Source: Actinomycetota bacterium (GTDB taxonomy: Bacteria > Actinomycetota > Actinomycetes > Propionibacteriales > Nocardioidaceae). Taken from it: a stretch of DNA of 5,904 nucleotides. How positions within the stretch are numbered: the stretch's first letter is position 1; every line of letters starts with the position of its first letter. The position numbers were made by a program, and so were the translations under genes. The stretch is taken from the NCBI GenBank assembly GCA_009702305.1, contig WLIH01000193.1:1-5904 (forward strand), read 5' to 3'. The notes under the pieces are model-generated. The model did not search any database and was not told the origin of the DNA. It saw only the letters and a list, made by a program, of their open reading frames with translations. This document shows, one piece after another, positions 5,504 through 5,904 of this stretch.

Positions 5504-5904
5504 CCGCGGTCCTCGAGGTCGCCCTCCAGCTCGAGGTAGACCTGCTGCATGCGGGCGATGACGTCGGCGTCAGGCTCGGCCCACAGTCCGCGCTCGACCG
5601 CCTCGTGCAGCTTCTCGACGATGCCGCGCAGGGCCCACGGGTTCGACTGGCGCATGAAGGCCTGGTTCGTCTCGTCGAGGACGTACTCCCGCGCGAGGGC
5701 GTCGTACATCCAGTCGTGGACGACGCCCGTGGTGGCATCGAAGCCGAAGAGGTAGTCGACCGTGGCCGCCAGCTCGAAGGCGCCCTTGTAGCCGTGGCGC
5801 TGCATCGCCCCGATCCAGCGGGGGTTGACGACGCGGGCCCGGAAGACCCGGTTGGTCTCCTCCTGCAGGGTGCGGGTGCGCACGGCGTCCGGCGTGGTGG
5901 AGTC
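5500..5904 (-). CDS. cobN: CobN, cobaltochelatase large subunit, C-terminal fragment
   Basis: Only the last 134 residues of this normally very long (over 1,000 residue) protein are in the window; the reading frame continues past the right edge. CobN is the porphyrin/corrin-binding catalytic subunit of the ATP-dependent chelatase that inserts Co2+ into hydrogenobyrinic acid a,c-diamide (EC 6.6.1.2), homologous to the ChlH/BchH magnesium chelatase subunit. The fragment has Val-Val-Asn-Pro-Arg-Trp-Ile (visible residues 25-31), His-Gly-Tyr-Lys-Gly-Ala-Phe-Glu (37-44) and Ser-Asn-Pro-Trp-Ala-Leu-Arg-Gly (87-94), the conserved tail of CobN. The GTG at 5883 is internal, not a start. It ends in a GTGA overlap with cobF and is the first visible gene of the minus-strand train. 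A cobalamin riboswitch, if any, would be beyond the edge. Confidence 0.93.
   Translation of the reverse strand, partial: DSTTPDAVRTRTLQEETNRVFRARVVNPRWIGAMQRHGYKGAFELAATVDYLFGFDATTGVVHDWMYDALAREYVLDETNQAFMRQSNPWALRGIVEKLHEAVERGLWAEPDADVIARMQQVYLELEGDLEDRG
5511..5514 (-). promoter_or_regulatory. cobF: Ribosome-binding site of cobF inside the cobN tail
   Basis: On the minus strand a GAGG lies 7 bases before the cobF GTG at 5503, inside the last codons of cobN. It supports that start. Among the coupled minus-strand genes this is the clearest Shine-Dalgarno sequence; cobQ and cobK have only weak or no match before their GTG starts. Confidence 0.6.

Noticed and set aside
1..5904. Cobalamin riboswitch
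   Set aside because: No B12-box-like leader is seen, and there is no non-coding stretch longer than 11 bp to hold one. Any such element would be upstream of cobN or cobT, outside the window.
1..5904. tRNA genes, CRISPR arrays, insertion sequences or signs of recent transfer
   Set aside because: The window is nearly all cobalamin genes with uniform composition. I saw no repeat arrays, transposase motifs or tRNA-like folds.

Overview
The window is a very GC-rich (about 70% or more by eye), almost fully coding piece of a cobalamin (vitamin B12) biosynthesis locus. The GC bias, frequent GTG starts and the wording of the conserved blocks point to an actinobacterium, perhaps Nocardioidaceae-like; that placement is inference. 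The pathway type is clearer. CobN (large subunit of the ATP-dependent cobaltochelatase) and CobF (deacetylating precorrin-6A synthase) mark the aerobic, late-cobalt-insertion route.

Layout, left to right: the last 37 codons of cobT (+), cobS (+), cobU (-), cbiB/cobD (+), then a tight minus-strand train. Read in its own direction, the train is cobN (C-terminal part only, running off the right edge) > cobF > a small [2Fe-2S] ferredoxin-like gene > cobQ > cobK. Junctions inside the train are 4-base GTGA overlaps (cobN/cobF, ferredoxin/cobQ, cobQ/cobK) or a 1-base TGATG overlap (cobF/ferredoxin), so the genes are probably one translationally coupled operon. cobT and cobS overlap by 8 bases. The only non-coding DNA is 8 bp between the convergent cobS and cobU ends and 11 bp between the divergent cobU and cbiB starts. 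The cbiB and cobK 3' ends overlap by 44 bp.

How the genes work together: CobF and CobK do two consecutive corrin-ring steps (precorrin-5 > 6A > 6B). CobN belongs to the complex that inserts cobalt into hydrogenobyrinic acid a,c-diamide. CobQ amidates four side chains to give adenosylcobyric acid, and CbiB adds the aminopropanol arm. CobU activates adenosylcobinamide as its GDP derivative, CobT makes alpha-ribazole phosphate, and CobS joins the two halves. Other ring enzymes (CobI, G, J, M, L, H), CobB, the adenosyltransferase and the chelatase partners are not in this window.

The two most notable points are the strand-interleaved layout and the ferredoxin. cobU and cbiB each sit antisense between genes of the opposite strand with no room for ordinary promoters or terminators, which resembles a noncontiguous operon. 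The ferredoxin-like protein is wedged and coupled between cobF and cobQ, and its role is not established.
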